Below the pieces are notes generated by a model. It did not search any database and was not told where the DNA came from. It saw nothing but the letters and a program-made list of their open reading frames with translations. From Firmicutes bacterium HGW-Firmicutes-16 (GTDB lineage Bacteria > Bacillota > Clostridia > Oscillospirales > Oscillospiraceae), in assembly GCA_002841545.1 (NCBI GenBank), contig PGZZ01000012.1:26409-90408 (forward strand): a stretch of 64,000 bases of DNA, given 5' to 3'. The translations under genes and the position numbers were made by a program. Below are positions 46,216 through 54,780 of this stretch, piece by piece. How positions within the stretch are numbered: position 1 is the stretch's first letter; each line of letters starts with the position of its first letter.

Positions 46216-46563
46216 TATAAGTAATTGCTGGTTTTCGAAATAAACTTTCCTATGGCAAGAAGAGAGCAAGATGGATTGTAAATTAATCGCATATTTTGTT
46301 ATAGTTCGCTCGTCCTTGTCATATTTGGTCAAGAAGAATTAACATTTTATAAATGTTTTGATGAATCTGAGTGATGTTCTATGCTATAATATCTTGTCGA
46401 AGTCATTATACTTAAATTATAATATTTGTCATAAAGTCGCTATACCGACATGATATAAGGTCTTCGAGGAATTCTGTAAAGATAATACTACATGCGTGAA
46501 TTATGATTTGCGTCGCATATACATTACTTGCCTATTAAGGCGATTATATTAGGGAGCTGTACG
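46216..46563 (+). promoter_or_regulatory. Intergenic promoter region of vanRS
   Basis: Candidate promoters: extended -10 TGCTATAAT at 46382-46390, and TTGTCG (46394-46399), 18 bp, TATAAT (46418-46423). Partial repeats AGTCATTATAC and AGTCGCTATAC flank the second -10 and could be VanR boxes. No gene is seen in these 348 bp. Confidence 0.45.
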
Positions 46564-47256
46564 ATGGAACATATTTTGGTCGTAGATGACGAGAAAGAGA
46601 TTGCCGACCTCGTTGAGGTTTGCCTCCGCAACGAAAACTATGAAGTTCATAAATTCTATAACGCTACTGATGCTTTAACTTGCGTTGCCTGCGAGGTTAT
46701 CAGCCTTGCCATTTTGGATGTTATGCTGCCTGATATGAACGGATTTACGCTTTGTCAAAAAATACGTGAAAAGCACCTTTTTCCAATCATCATGCTTACT
46801 GCGAAAGTTGAGGATATGGACAAGATTATGGGACTTACTCTGGGTGCGGACGACTACGTCACTAAGCCTTTTAACCCACTTGAGCTGATAGCCAGAGTTA
46901 AGACTCAACTTAGGCGCTGCAACCGCTATAACTCTGCGGCAATTTCTGCGCAGGAAGTTAGAGAGCATGATTTTTCAGGGTTGTATATTTGTCAGGACAC
47001 GCATCGGTGCACGCTTAATGGGCTAGAGCTCCCGCTAACGCCGATAGAATTTTCGATACTTTGGTATCTGTGTGAGCACAGAGGGGCTGTCATATCCTCC
47101 GAGGAGCTTTTTGAAACCGTGTGGGGAGAAAAATATTTGGATAATAACAACACCGTAATGGCCCATGTGGCGCGGCTTAGAGAAAAAATGCACGAGCCCA
47201 GCCGTAAGCCCAAATTTGTCAAGACGGTCTGGGGGGTGGGTTATACAATTGCGTGA
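46564..47256 (+). CDS. vanR: VanR-type OmpR-family response regulator
   Basis: 230 residues from ATG 46564 behind AGGGAGC. Receiver: acidic pair in VVDDEKEIADL, phospho-Asp in LAILDVMLPDMNG, Lys in DDYVTKPFNP. C-terminal winged helix LTPIEFSILWYLCEHRGAVI with RLREKMHEPSRKPKFVKTVW and GVGYTI. Overlaps vanS by 8 bp and lies upstream of the vanG-type genes, which it presumably activates. Confidence 0.87.
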   Translation: MEHILVVDDEKEIADLVEVCLRNENYEVHKFYNATDALTCVACEVISLAILDVMLPDMNGFTLCQKIREKHLFPIIMLTAKVEDMDKIMGLTLGADDYVTKPFNPLELIARVKTQLRRCNRYNSAAISAQEVREHDFSGLYICQDTHRCTLNGLELPLTPIEFSILWYLCEHRGAVISSEELFETVWGEKYLDNNNTVMAHVARLREKMHEPSRKPKFVKTVWGVGYTIA

Positions 47257-48376
47257 GAAGAATACAAATAAAAACACAGTCACGAGAGATGTTTTCCGTT
47301 TGACTATCGGCAGACTACTCGTTGCAGAGGTCGCTTATGCGGTGATTCTTGCAGTATTCCTATTTGGAGCATATTGGATTTGCAGCCGTTTTGTTGTATG
47401 GAAAGGAACCGAATGGTTTTATATACTCGCAAAAAATTTGTTCTATAATCCTGTGCTCTCGGGTTTTATTATATGGTTGCTTGGTGCTATTGTCGTCATC
47501 CTGCTTCATGTTTACCGAATAACAAGATATTTCCAGAATATTACCTCCGCGATAGAAACTATGGTTACCGAGGATGATACAATGATCACCCTTCCGGCAA
47601 CGCTCAAGCAAGTTGAACTGCAAATGAATCGGCTGAAGAGCGGTTCGATTAGAAATGCCAGAGCTGCAAAGGACGCGGAACAGCGAAAAAACGATCTCAT
47701 CGTATATTTGGCACACGACCTAAAAACCCCGCTCACCTCCGTAATCGGTTATCTCACACTGCTTAGGGACGAAAAGGAAATCTCCTTAGAATTACATGAA
47801 AAATATTCGGGGATAGCCCTGAACAAGGCGCATAGGCTAGAGGAGTTAATAAACGAATTCTTCGATATAACGCGGTTTAGTTTGACACACCTGACGCTTG
47901 AGCCTGAAACCGTCAACCTTAACAGAATGCTTGAGCAAATTACGTTTGAATTTAATCCGGTGCTGGCCGAAAAGGGACTTGTTTGGGATTTGTCGCTGCC
48001 GCCTGATATGGAAATTATCTGCGATCCCGACAAGCTTCAGAGAGTTTTTGATAACCTCATACGCAACGCCGTGAATTACAGCTATCCAAACAGCACAATT
48101 TCTGTCATCGTTGATTATGCCGAGGATGTCGTTATTCTTCGCTTTATCAACAGCGGAAGAACGATTCCAGCGGAAAAGCTCAGCAGGCTTTTTGAGCAGT
48201 TCTTCCGCATGGATTCCTCACGCGCAAGCGAAACGGGCGGTGCCGGACTTGGACTTGCCATAGCCAAAGAGATTGTCATGCTTCATGGCGGTTTAATTAA
48301 GGCCGAAAGCGCAGACGAAAAGATCGTGTTCTCTGTCTTACTTCCGCGAAATTGTAAGAAAAGCGTAAGATTTTAG
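47249..48376 (+). CDS. vanS: VanS-type sensor histidine kinase
   Basis: 375 residues from TTG 47249. Two membrane helices (~20-45 and ~68-90) enclose a very short loop, so glycopeptide sensing would be near the membrane. HAMP-like region, H-box LAHDLKTPLTSVIGYLTLL, N-box NLIRNAVNYSYP, G-boxes GGAGLGLAIAKEIV. Ends 43 bp before a strong terminator, which separates sensing from resistance genes. Confidence 0.87.
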   Translation: MREKNTNKNTVTRDVFRLTIGRLLVAEVAYAVILAVFLFGAYWICSRFVVWKGTEWFYILAKNLFYNPVLSGFIIWLLGAIVVILLHVYRITRYFQNITSAIETMVTEDDTMITLPATLKQVELQMNRLKSGSIRNARAAKDAEQRKNDLIVYLAHDLKTPLTSVIGYLTLLRDEKEISLELHEKYSGIALNKAHRLEELINEFFDITRFSLTHLTLEPETVNLNRMLEQITFEFNPVLAEKGLVWDLSLPPDMEIICDPDKLQRVFDNLIRNAVNYSYPNSTISVIVDYAEDVVILRFINSGRTIPAEKLSRLFEQFFRMDSSRASETGGAGLGLAIAKEIVMLHGGLIKAESADEKIVFSVLLPRNCKKSVRF

Positions 48377-48418
48377 TTCCAAAAAAGTCATAAACTTCAA
48401 TGAAAACCGAAAACATTC

Positions 48419-48464
48419 AGCTCCCCGCTTTGTTACGATAATCGTACAAGGCGGGGAGCTTTTC
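48419..48464 (+). terminator. Intrinsic terminator between vanS and resistance genes
   Basis: AGCTCCCCGC (48419-48428) pairs with GCGGGGAGCT (48451-48460), with TTGT/ACAA extending the stem, followed by TTTTCT. The downstream genes must have their own promoter or be read through it. Confidence 0.88.
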
Positions 48465-48492
48465 TCACGCCAAAAACAAGGGATATAAGCAC

Positions 48493-48975
48493 ATGAGTAT
48501 TAGAGAGAAAATCACAGATTATTCAAGGGGAGATAACCTTCGTCTGTTCTGGCGCTTGTTCTATACGCGAGGACGAGTGAAGAACGCCCTGGTAAAGGGC
48601 ATTTTAACCTTTTGGTGCAGTCGACTGGCACATAAGCACGGCGGTTATGTCGGAGCAGGTGCGGAAATTAATGAGATTCCAAGCCTTCCTCACGGACTGC
48701 ACGGAATATACATTTCGCGCTATTCAAGTATCGGAGCAGGATGCAGGATTTATCAGAACGTGACCATCGGTGAGATCGAGCAAAGAGCTCCACAAATCGG
48801 CAGAAACTGCCTTATTGGAGCGGGCGCTGTTATCATTGGGGATATTACAATTGGGGATAGCGTTAAAATCGGCGCAGGGGCGGTGGTTTTTACTGATATT
48901 CAGGATAACAGCACTGTGGTCTCCCATCCGCCCAGAATTCTGACTAAAGAAGTAAAGGAGCGTAGCGCATGCTAA
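48493..48975 (+). CDS. Serine O-acetyltransferase-like left-handed beta-helix protein in van cluster
   Basis: 160 residues. Hexapeptide repeats (IGAGCRIYQNVTIG, IGRNCLIGAGAVIIGDI, GDSVKIGAGAVV) form a left-handed beta-helix of CysE-type transferases; LPHGLHGIYIS carries the catalytic-type His. The N-terminal helical domain of full-length CysE is mostly absent (160 versus ~270 residues). It overlaps the ligase by 7 bp, so it is co-translated with vanG-type genes. I know no acetyltransferase in the standard vanG set; it may act on serine, consistent with the D-Ala-D-Ser pathway, or modify a cell-wall precursor. Confidence 0.82.
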   Translation: MSIREKITDYSRGDNLRLFWRLFYTRGRVKNALVKGILTFWCSRLAHKHGGYVGAGAEINEIPSLPHGLHGIYISRYSSIGAGCRIYQNVTIGEIEQRAPQIGRNCLIGAGAVIIGDITIGDSVKIGAGAVVFTDIQDNSTVVSHPPRILTKEVKERSAC

Positions 48976-50021
48976 ATATTGCGATTATTTTCGGAGGCTT
49001 ATCAAGTGAACATGAGGTTTCGCTTCAGTCGGCTTATTCGATCATTAAAAACCTTGACAGAAAAAGATTTAACCCGATAATGGTCGGTATTACTCCCGCG
49101 GGAGAGTGGTTTCGGTTCAAAGGTGATATAGGGAAGATAGCCGACGGAACATGGTGCAATCCATCTGATTGCTCTCGCGCCTTAATTTCGCCGGATCGTG
49201 AGATGCACGGCTTGCTCGAAATCGAAAAAGACGCTATTTACGGTGTTCTACTAGACGCTGCTATGCCAGTCATGCACGGTAAAAACGGAGAGGACGGAAC
49301 AGTGCAGGGACTTTTGGAGCTTGCGGGGATACCCATTGTCGGCTGCGGTGTATTAAGCTCGGCTCTTTGTATGGACAAGCATAGAGCTCATCAACTTGCG
49401 CATATTGCGGGCGTTCCTGTGCCGCGCTCGTTTGTCCTTACTGACGGTACTGACCTGGAGCTTGCCAGAGAATACATGGAAATGCTCAAATATCCCATAT
49501 ACATAAAGCCTGTGAAAGCCGGATCCTCCTTTGGAATTACGAGGGTAGCAGAGGAAAAAGATTTGGCGGCGGCAATAGTCCGCGCTTTTGAATATGACAA
49601 TGAAGTGATTATGGAGGAAAACATCGAGGGCTTTGAGGTCGGCTGTGCGGTAATGGGAAATGACGAACTAGTAACAGGTGAAGTAGACGAAATCGAGCTA
49701 TCTGACGGGTTTTTCGATTTCACAGAGAAATACAACCTGATAACCTCAAAAATCCATGTTCCGGCGAGGATATCTAAGCAAAAGGCGAAGGAGATTAAAA
49801 CCACGGCGAAAGTAATATACAAAGCTCTTGGCTGTCGTGGCTTTGCACGAGTTGATATGTTCCTGAAACCCTCGGGCGAGATCGTTTTTAACGAGGTCAA
49901 CACCATTCCCGGCTTTACATCTCACAGCCGATACCCGAATATGATGAAGGCTGTCGGCTTGAGCTTTACCGAAGTTATCACAGCGATAATAGATCTGGCG
50001 GTGGACAATGAAAACGCTTGA
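48969..50021 (+). CDS. vanG: D-alanine--D-serine ligase, VanG type
   Basis: 350 residues, the family length. IFGGLSSEHEVSLQSA and VMHGKNGEDGTVQGLLELAG at the N-terminus, ATP-grasp core IKPVKAGSSFGI, and the Van-type omega loop FTEKYNLITSKIHVPAR that separates VanC/VanG-like enzymes from housekeeping Ddl. GEIVFNEVNTIPGFTSHSRY ends the active site. The product would be D-Ala-D-Ser peptidoglycan termini with low vancomycin affinity. Overlaps its neighbours on both sides. Confidence 0.92.
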   Translation: MLNIAIIFGGLSSEHEVSLQSAYSIIKNLDRKRFNPIMVGITPAGEWFRFKGDIGKIADGTWCNPSDCSRALISPDREMHGLLEIEKDAIYGVLLDAAMPVMHGKNGEDGTVQGLLELAGIPIVGCGVLSSALCMDKHRAHQLAHIAGVPVPRSFVLTDGTDLELAREYMEMLKYPIYIKPVKAGSSFGITRVAEEKDLAAAIVRAFEYDNEVIMEENIEGFEVGCAVMGNDELVTGEVDEIELSDGFFDFTEKYNLITSKIHVPARISKQKAKEIKTTAKVIYKALGCRGFARVDMFLKPSGEIVFNEVNTIPGFTSHSRYPNMMKAVGLSFTEVITAIIDLAVDNENA

Positions 50022-50763
50022 GCTTTCACGAAACGCGATTTACAGCGGCAGTTTGATCCTAGTGAACGGTAAAAACCCCTTACGTGAGGCTGTGCGTGAA
50101 ATCGCGCTTGTCCCGGTTGATGAGAAGAACCCCTCAGCGCTTATGGAACGGCAAAGCGCGCGGCTTCTGTACAGTCTGATTGAAGAGGTGCGCGCACGCG
50201 AGCGAATTGTCGCTGTCAGCGGATGGCGTTCAAAATCCGAGCAGACACGGATTTATAAGGACTCAATGGCAGAAAACGGCAGGGATTTTACGAAAAAACA
50301 CATAGCCCTGCCTGGTTGCAGCGAGCACCATACCGGCCTTGCAATCGATCTCGCTGAGAACAAGCCTGACATTGATTTCATCCGACCGGAATTTCCGTAC
50401 AACGGGATTTGCCATAGATTCCGCGAGAAAGCATCAAATTTCGGCTTTGTAGAGCGCTATCCGGAAGGCAAGGAATACATTACGGGAATCGCTTGGGAGC
50501 CGTGGCATTTCCGTTATGTCGGCTTTCCTCATTCGGCAATAATGCAGCAGCAGAAAATGACGCTGGAGGAATACCATCTGTTCTTGACGGAGCACGTATG
50601 CGGAACAAATCCCTTTGTGTACCAGACTAACGGACGCAGAATCGAGATTTCTTTTCAGTTAGCCGAAAAGAACAGTCTTACAAAAATTGATGTAGATGAC
50701 GGAGCACTATGTTTTGTATCCGGCAACAATACCGACGGTTTTATTGTAACGGTCTGGAGGTAA
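50008..50763 (+). CDS. vanXY: VanXY-type D,D-dipeptidase/carboxypeptidase
   Basis: 251 residues. VSGWRSKSEQTRIYKDSM, zinc site CSEHHTGLAIDLA (His and Asp) and EPWHFRYVG (Glu and third His) match VanXY of vanG/vanC clusters. It removes D-Ala-D-Ala precursors. No signal peptide or membrane helix, so cytoplasmic as expected. Overlaps the ligase by 14 bp. Confidence 0.92.
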   Translation: MKTLELSRNAIYSGSLILVNGKNPLREAVREIALVPVDEKNPSALMERQSARLLYSLIEEVRARERIVAVSGWRSKSEQTRIYKDSMAENGRDFTKKHIALPGCSEHHTGLAIDLAENKPDIDFIRPEFPYNGICHRFREKASNFGFVERYPEGKEYITGIAWEPWHFRYVGFPHSAIMQQQKMTLEEYHLFLTEHVCGTNPFVYQTNGRRIEISFQLAEKNSLTKIDVDDGALCFVSGNNTDGFIVTVWR

Positions 50764-50767
50764 GGAA

Positions 50768-51961
50768 ATGCCGGAAGAAAAAATGGGCCGTGCGTGGAAA
50801 GAACTGAATATGGATAATCTGCGTCACAACTGTGAGGTGATATGTAAGCTTTTACCCGAAAACTGTCAGTTAATGCCGGCACTGAAAGCAAACGCATATG
50901 GTCACGGTGCAGTCGAGGTTGCTCGCGAGCTGAATGCTATGGGCTTAAGCGCCTTTTGTGTGGCAACGCTGCACGAGGGCGTTGAGCTTCGCAAAAACGG
51001 TATAAAGGGCGAGATACTGATTCTGGGTTATACGCATCCGAATGAATTTTATCTGCTACGAAAACATCGCCTTACGCAAACTGTATTGGATAGTGAATAT
51101 GCCAAGGCTATAAACAGTTATAGGCATAAAATTCATGTTCATATCGGAATCGACACGGGTATGCACAGACTGGGCGAGTGCAGCGAAAATATTGATAACA
51201 TCCTTGAGATGTTCAAGTGCGAAAATCTGGTTGTTGATGGAATGTTTACTCATCTATGCGCCTCGGACTCAATGGAAAAACCCTTTGCTGAATACACAAA
51301 TGCCCAAATCCTACTCTTTTACGGTGTCGTTAACGAAATTAAAGCGCAGGGCATCAAATGTCCGAAGCTGCATATTCAAAGCAGCTATGGCGTTATGAAT
51401 TACCCTGAGCTAAAGTGCGACTATGCTCGTGTTGGAATTGCGCTTTATGGACTAATGAGTACACAGGAGGATACAGAAAAATGCAATTTAGCACTGCGAC
51501 CCGTCCTCTCGGTAAAGTCTCGTGTAAGTGCGGTCAAGAATCTGGCGGCGGGCGAATTTGCGGGTTACGGTATGGAGTTCGAAGCACCGTGTGACATGAA
51601 AATTGCCGTTTTGTCAATTGGCTATGCTGACGGTATTCCCAGAAGTCTGTCATGTGGCAAGGGAAGTGTTTTAATCGCAGGGAAGAAGGCACCTATAATT
51701 GGCCGCATATGCATGGATCAGATGTCTGTGGATGTGACCGACATACCGTTCATAAGGCAAAATGATATCGCTGATATCATTGGAAAGTCGGGAAACGATG
51801 TTATAACAGCGGGTGATATTGCGAAACAGGCAGGCACGATATCAAATGAAATATTAAGCCGTTTAGGCGGCAGGCTGAGTCTTGCTTGCAAGAACAAGAA
51901 GAATAAGTATTGGACAAAACTGATATATTCTGTAAGAATAAAAATTGGAGCAATTCTATGA
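50768..51961 (+). CDS. VanT-like alanine/serine racemase, racemase domain only
   Basis: 397 residues. PLP Lys in ALKANAYGHG at ~40, and IGRICMDQMSVDVT with the C-terminal-domain active site. VanT of typical clusters is ~700 residues with an N-terminal acyltransferase-like membrane domain; here only the soluble racemase remains. It could be a serine racemase supplying D-Ser or an ordinary alanine racemase recruited here. The last ~30 residues (KKNKYWTKLIYSVRIKIG) look extended and basic. Overlaps the next gene by ATGA. Confidence 0.85.
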   Translation: MPEEKMGRAWKELNMDNLRHNCEVICKLLPENCQLMPALKANAYGHGAVEVARELNAMGLSAFCVATLHEGVELRKNGIKGEILILGYTHPNEFYLLRKHRLTQTVLDSEYAKAINSYRHKIHVHIGIDTGMHRLGECSENIDNILEMFKCENLVVDGMFTHLCASDSMEKPFAEYTNAQILLFYGVVNEIKAQGIKCPKLHIQSSYGVMNYPELKCDYARVGIALYGLMSTQEDTEKCNLALRPVLSVKSRVSAVKNLAAGEFAGYGMEFEAPCDMKIAVLSIGYADGIPRSLSCGKGSVLIAGKKAPIIGRICMDQMSVDVTDIPFIRQNDIADIIGKSGNDVITAGDIAKQAGTISNEILSRLGGRLSLACKNKKNKYWTKLIYSVRIKIGAIL

Positions 51962-52590
51962 GTGAATTTAACAATACACCAGATTTGCGCAGGCGAAGGA
52001 CGCTAAAATTGCTCACATCTGCGCTCGTTTCTCTAATTTTTGAGAAACCAGTTTCTCAAATAACAGTTAAAGAATTGGTTGAGAAAGCAGAGATTGCGCG
52101 TACCACCTTTTACCAGAACTGTCTTGACATGGACGACTTTATCGACAGAATAACTGATAAAATTCTCTTCGAGTACCTTATTAAGGCAAAAGAAGCTGTG
52201 CAGCATTTTGATAACCCCATGTCAAAGGAAGGCGTACTCGCTCACAACTTGGTCTATTTTAATCACATAGCAGAAAATGCCGATTTTTATCGAGCCATGC
52301 TCAGCATTAATGGCCCTTCAAGTTTTCGCAATAAGATGCTGAGCATCGGCAGCGACTGGGTCACATCGCTCTATAAATCTGGAATATCAGCCGATTTAGC
52401 CTCCAATATTGCAAATCCAAAGTATACGTCGCGCTACGATCTCAATTTAATCATCAACGCTGCAGTCGCAATGCAAATCGTCACGGTAGAGTTTTGGGTG
52501 AGGCATGATATGAACTACTCAATTGAATACCTGGCAAATTATCAGACAGACTTCTGCATGTCGCTTGGATCACTCAGCTTCCCCGTATAA
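51958..52590 (+). CDS. TetR-family regulator coupled to the van genes
   Basis: 210 residues from ATG 51958 (TTGGAGC upstream), overlapping the racemase stop as ATGA. HTH ITVKELVEKAEIARTTFYQN, then a TetR_C_7-like helical domain. A TetR gene is not part of standard vanG sets. Its C-terminal region abuts crotonase debris 2 bp downstream, so it may mark the edge of a transferred segment. Confidence 0.82.
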   Translation: MSEFNNTPDLRRRRTLKLLTSALVSLIFEKPVSQITVKELVEKAEIARTTFYQNCLDMDDFIDRITDKILFEYLIKAKEAVQHFDNPMSKEGVLAHNLVYFNHIAENADFYRAMLSINGPSSFRNKMLSIGSDWVTSLYKSGISADLASNIANPKYTSRYDLNLIINAAVAMQIVTVEFWVRHDMNYSIEYLANYQTDFCMSLGSLSFPV

Positions 52591-52591
52591 G

Positions 52592-52864
52592 ATGAGTGTG
52601 CTGATTGGCCTTGTAAATCAGGTCGTCGCACATCAGGAACTAATGCCCACAGCATTAGCGCTTGCGACAGCCATCGCATCTCAGGCACAGATAGCTGTCC
52701 GCGCTTCCAAGCAGTGCATCCGGCGAGGCATGCAGACAGACATCTCTACCGCTACGACTTATGAAGCTCTCGCTTTCGGCGTCTGCTGCGGTACTGAGGA
52801 TCAATACGACGCTATGAACGCCTTTGTAAAGAAAGAAAAGTTCTCAGGCTTTAAAAACAGATAG
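52592..52864 (+). pseudogene. Enoyl-CoA hydratase (crotonase), C-terminal fragment
   Basis: Reads IGLVNQVVAHQELMPTALAL then RASKQCIRRGMQTDISTATT and AMNAFVKKEKFSGFKNR, the last ~85 residues of a short crotonase. The oxyanion-hole and catalytic Glu regions are missing. Followed by hbd, as in crt-hbd butyrate operons. Confidence 0.82.
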
Positions 52865-52875
52865 GAGCGTATGTC

Positions 52876-53721
52876 ATGGATAAAGTAATGGTAATCGGCG
52901 CGGGCACGATGGGGCTCGACATCGCGTAGGTGTTCGCAAAGGCTGGTTTTGAAGTCGCAGTACGCGACATTTCCAATGAGATCTTAAAGAACTCCGAAAA
53001 GAAGATTTTGAATGGTCTCGATAAGCTTGTTGAAAAAGGAAAGCTCGACGATGTGAAAAAGAGCTCCATCGTTTCTAAATTGAGTTTCACGACGGAGTTG
53101 TCGGTAGCTGCGGATGCTGACCTCGTAATAGAAGCCGCAATTGAGAATCTTAAAATTAAACAAAGCATCTTCGCGGAGCTGGACGGTATCTGCAGACCTG
53201 AGACTATCCTCGCTTCCAACACCTCCTCGATCTCCGTCACTGCCATTGCCTCCGCCACAAAGCGTCAGGACAAATTCATTGGCATGCATTTTTTCAATCC
53301 CGCAACGGTGATGAAGCTCGTCGAGGTCATTCGCCGCGCTAACACCTCTGACGAGACGACCAACACAATAAAGGAACTGTCGATTAAGATAGGAAAGGAA
53401 CCCGTCGAGGTTTCCGAAGCCCCCGGTTTTGTTGTTAATAAGAGTCTCATTCCGATGACAAACGAGGCCGTCTCCCTTGTCGAAACAGGAGTTGCTTCTG
53501 TCGAGGGAATCGACACTGCGATGAAGCTCGGTGCGAACCATCCGATGGGTCCCCTCGCTCTAGGCGACCTCATAGGTCTTGATGTTTGCCTTGCAATCAT
53601 GGACGTGCTCCTTACCGAGACGGGCGATCCGAAATACCGTGCCTGCCCACTGCTTCGCAAGATGGTACGTGGTGGCAAGCTCGGTCGCAAATCCGGTGTT
53701 GGCTTCTACAGCTATATTTAA
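52876..53721 (+). pseudogene. hbd: 3-hydroxybutyryl-CoA dehydrogenase with amber codon at position 18
   Basis: ATG 52876 (AGGAGCG upstream) reads DKVMVIGAGTMGLDIA, then TAG at 52927-52929, then [13 protein letters not shown] in the same frame to TAA 53721. The family has Gln (CAG) at that place (xIAQVFA), so one C-to-T change accounts for the stop. Otherwise intact at 281 codons, with [26 protein letters not shown] and the C-terminal domain [15 protein letters not shown]. Confidence 0.88.
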
Positions 53722-53843
53722 TTAGGTTACTAAAATCGGCACCCCCATTTGCTCATAATACAACCTCCTCGAATAATTTTTACTAATTAGATTGCTATTC
53801 AACTTCTCATTATTACTAATGAATAAATTTCATATTATCAAAA

Positions 53844-53871
53844 AACCGCTCAGCCTTGAGGCAGAGCGGTT
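53844..53871 (-). terminator. Intrinsic terminator, minus strand
   Basis: AACCGCTC (minus strand 53864-53871) pairs with GAGCGGTT (53844-53851), followed by TTTTGATA. Oriented to end leftward transcription from the resolvase fragment; may also shield the hbd end. Confidence 0.75.
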
Positions 53872-54018
53872 AAAAGCTACGCACTGCCCATAATAAATGT
53901 GAGGCTAATTTGCGCGATTGCCATGGCTATAAAGTTTACTTTCCTAATTATACCCTTGCCATGCTTGAATGACAAGAAAAAGCGAAATTCGACAACGATA
54001 CTCCTCACTTAGAATTGC

Positions 54019-54177
54019 TCAGTAGGTGTCTTTGCATTTTAATGGCTGCAGCTTATCGGTATTCTTGCCGCTAGCTTTGTCGATGTAAATCTCGTCAACA
54101 CCAAGCTCTTGCATCAGGACTTCTTGACGGATGGCATTCTGCTCATCGCAGCTAACCCTAATATAACCAATCTTCAT
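54019..54177 (-). pseudogene. Serine recombinase (resolvase), N-terminal fragment
   Basis: ATG 54177 follows TTTGGAGGG. Reads MKIGYIRVSCDEQNAIRQE, then ELGVDEIYIDKASGKNTDKL, with the catalytic Ser in YIRVS, and stops after 52 codons. The rest of the catalytic domain and the DNA-binding domain are absent. Confidence 0.82.
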
Positions 54178-54197
54178 TTTTCCCTCCAAAAGCAACA

Positions 54198-54267
54198 AGT
54201 GTGCCAATAGAGTTGTCGTTCGTAATGGGATGTCCCAAAACATCAGAAACGACTCTATTGACACACT
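54198..54267. repeat. Imperfect ~20-bp inverted repeat upstream of resolvase fragment
   Basis: AGTGTGCCAATAGAGTTGTC is repeated inverted as AACGACTCTATTGACACACT at 54248-54267, followed by TTTTTC. The left arm core GCCAATAGAGT(T/A)GTCG recurs at 36641-36656. Confidence 0.65.
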
Positions 54268-54575
54268 TTTTCATCATCCTTTACGGGAATACTCAAATAT
54301 ACACAATTTGAATATTATGCCAACCCAGATTCATTCTTTCCACATAGTCAATTATTTGAGGGAACTATTCATTTTAAATACCTATTTCTTCAATTGTGCA
54401 ACTCTAACTATCTCAGATAAATTAAGATGCAATTAGATGCTTCACTCGCCGGAAAGCAGGTAAACGTGGGTAAAAAGCCGCACCAAACCGGAAACTGTAA
54501 CACTTCTTACATTTTGCCTACATATAACACAAGTCCGCAAACCCTTGGAATTCCTAAGGATTTGTGGACTTTTTG

Positions 54576-54622
54576 TGGCAGGGGCAGAAGGGATCGAACC
54601 CTCGGCCTACGGTTTTGGAGGT
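54576..54622 (-). repeat. tRNA-Trp(CCA) 3' fragment, att-like
   Basis: Minus strand CTCCAAAACCGTAGGC and GAGGGTTCGATCCCTTC, then TGCCCCTGCCA match positions 32 to the CCA end of tRNA-Trp. T stem (GAGGG/CCTTC) and anticodon CCA are intact. The 5' acceptor AGGGGCA and D arm are absent, so it is a 3' fragment such as integration leaves behind. Confidence 0.75.
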
Positions 54623-54649
54623 CTACATGGTCGAACCCGCAACCGCTTG

Positions 54650-54772
54650 ATAACAGGGCACAACTCGTTCAGATTTTTCGGTTCAAGATGCATCAAGATG
54701 CTTGGCTGGCATTTCCGAATTCCTATGCATATGCTCGAGCATGCCCACTCTCACTTTTTCGACGCAGTCTAA
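54650..54772. repeat. Dispersed ~120-bp repeat, copy 2
   Basis: Same three conserved blocks as 23228-23345 in the same orientation; the last block reads ATATGCTCGAGCATGCCCAC, CTCTCACTTTTTCGACGCAG. It begins 28 bp from the tRNA-Trp fragment. Confidence 0.75.
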
Positions 54773-54780
54773 TTCATCTC

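Noticed and set aside
48493..48975. Streptogramin-type (Vat) acetyltransferase
   Set aside because: Hexapeptide fold is shared, but the segment LPHGLHGIYIS and length fit the serine-acetyltransferase side better; not decisive.
52927..52929. Pyrrolysine or programmed amber readthrough in hbd
   Set aside because: Family position is Gln, a C-to-T change suffices, and no suppressor tRNA or pyl gene is visible.
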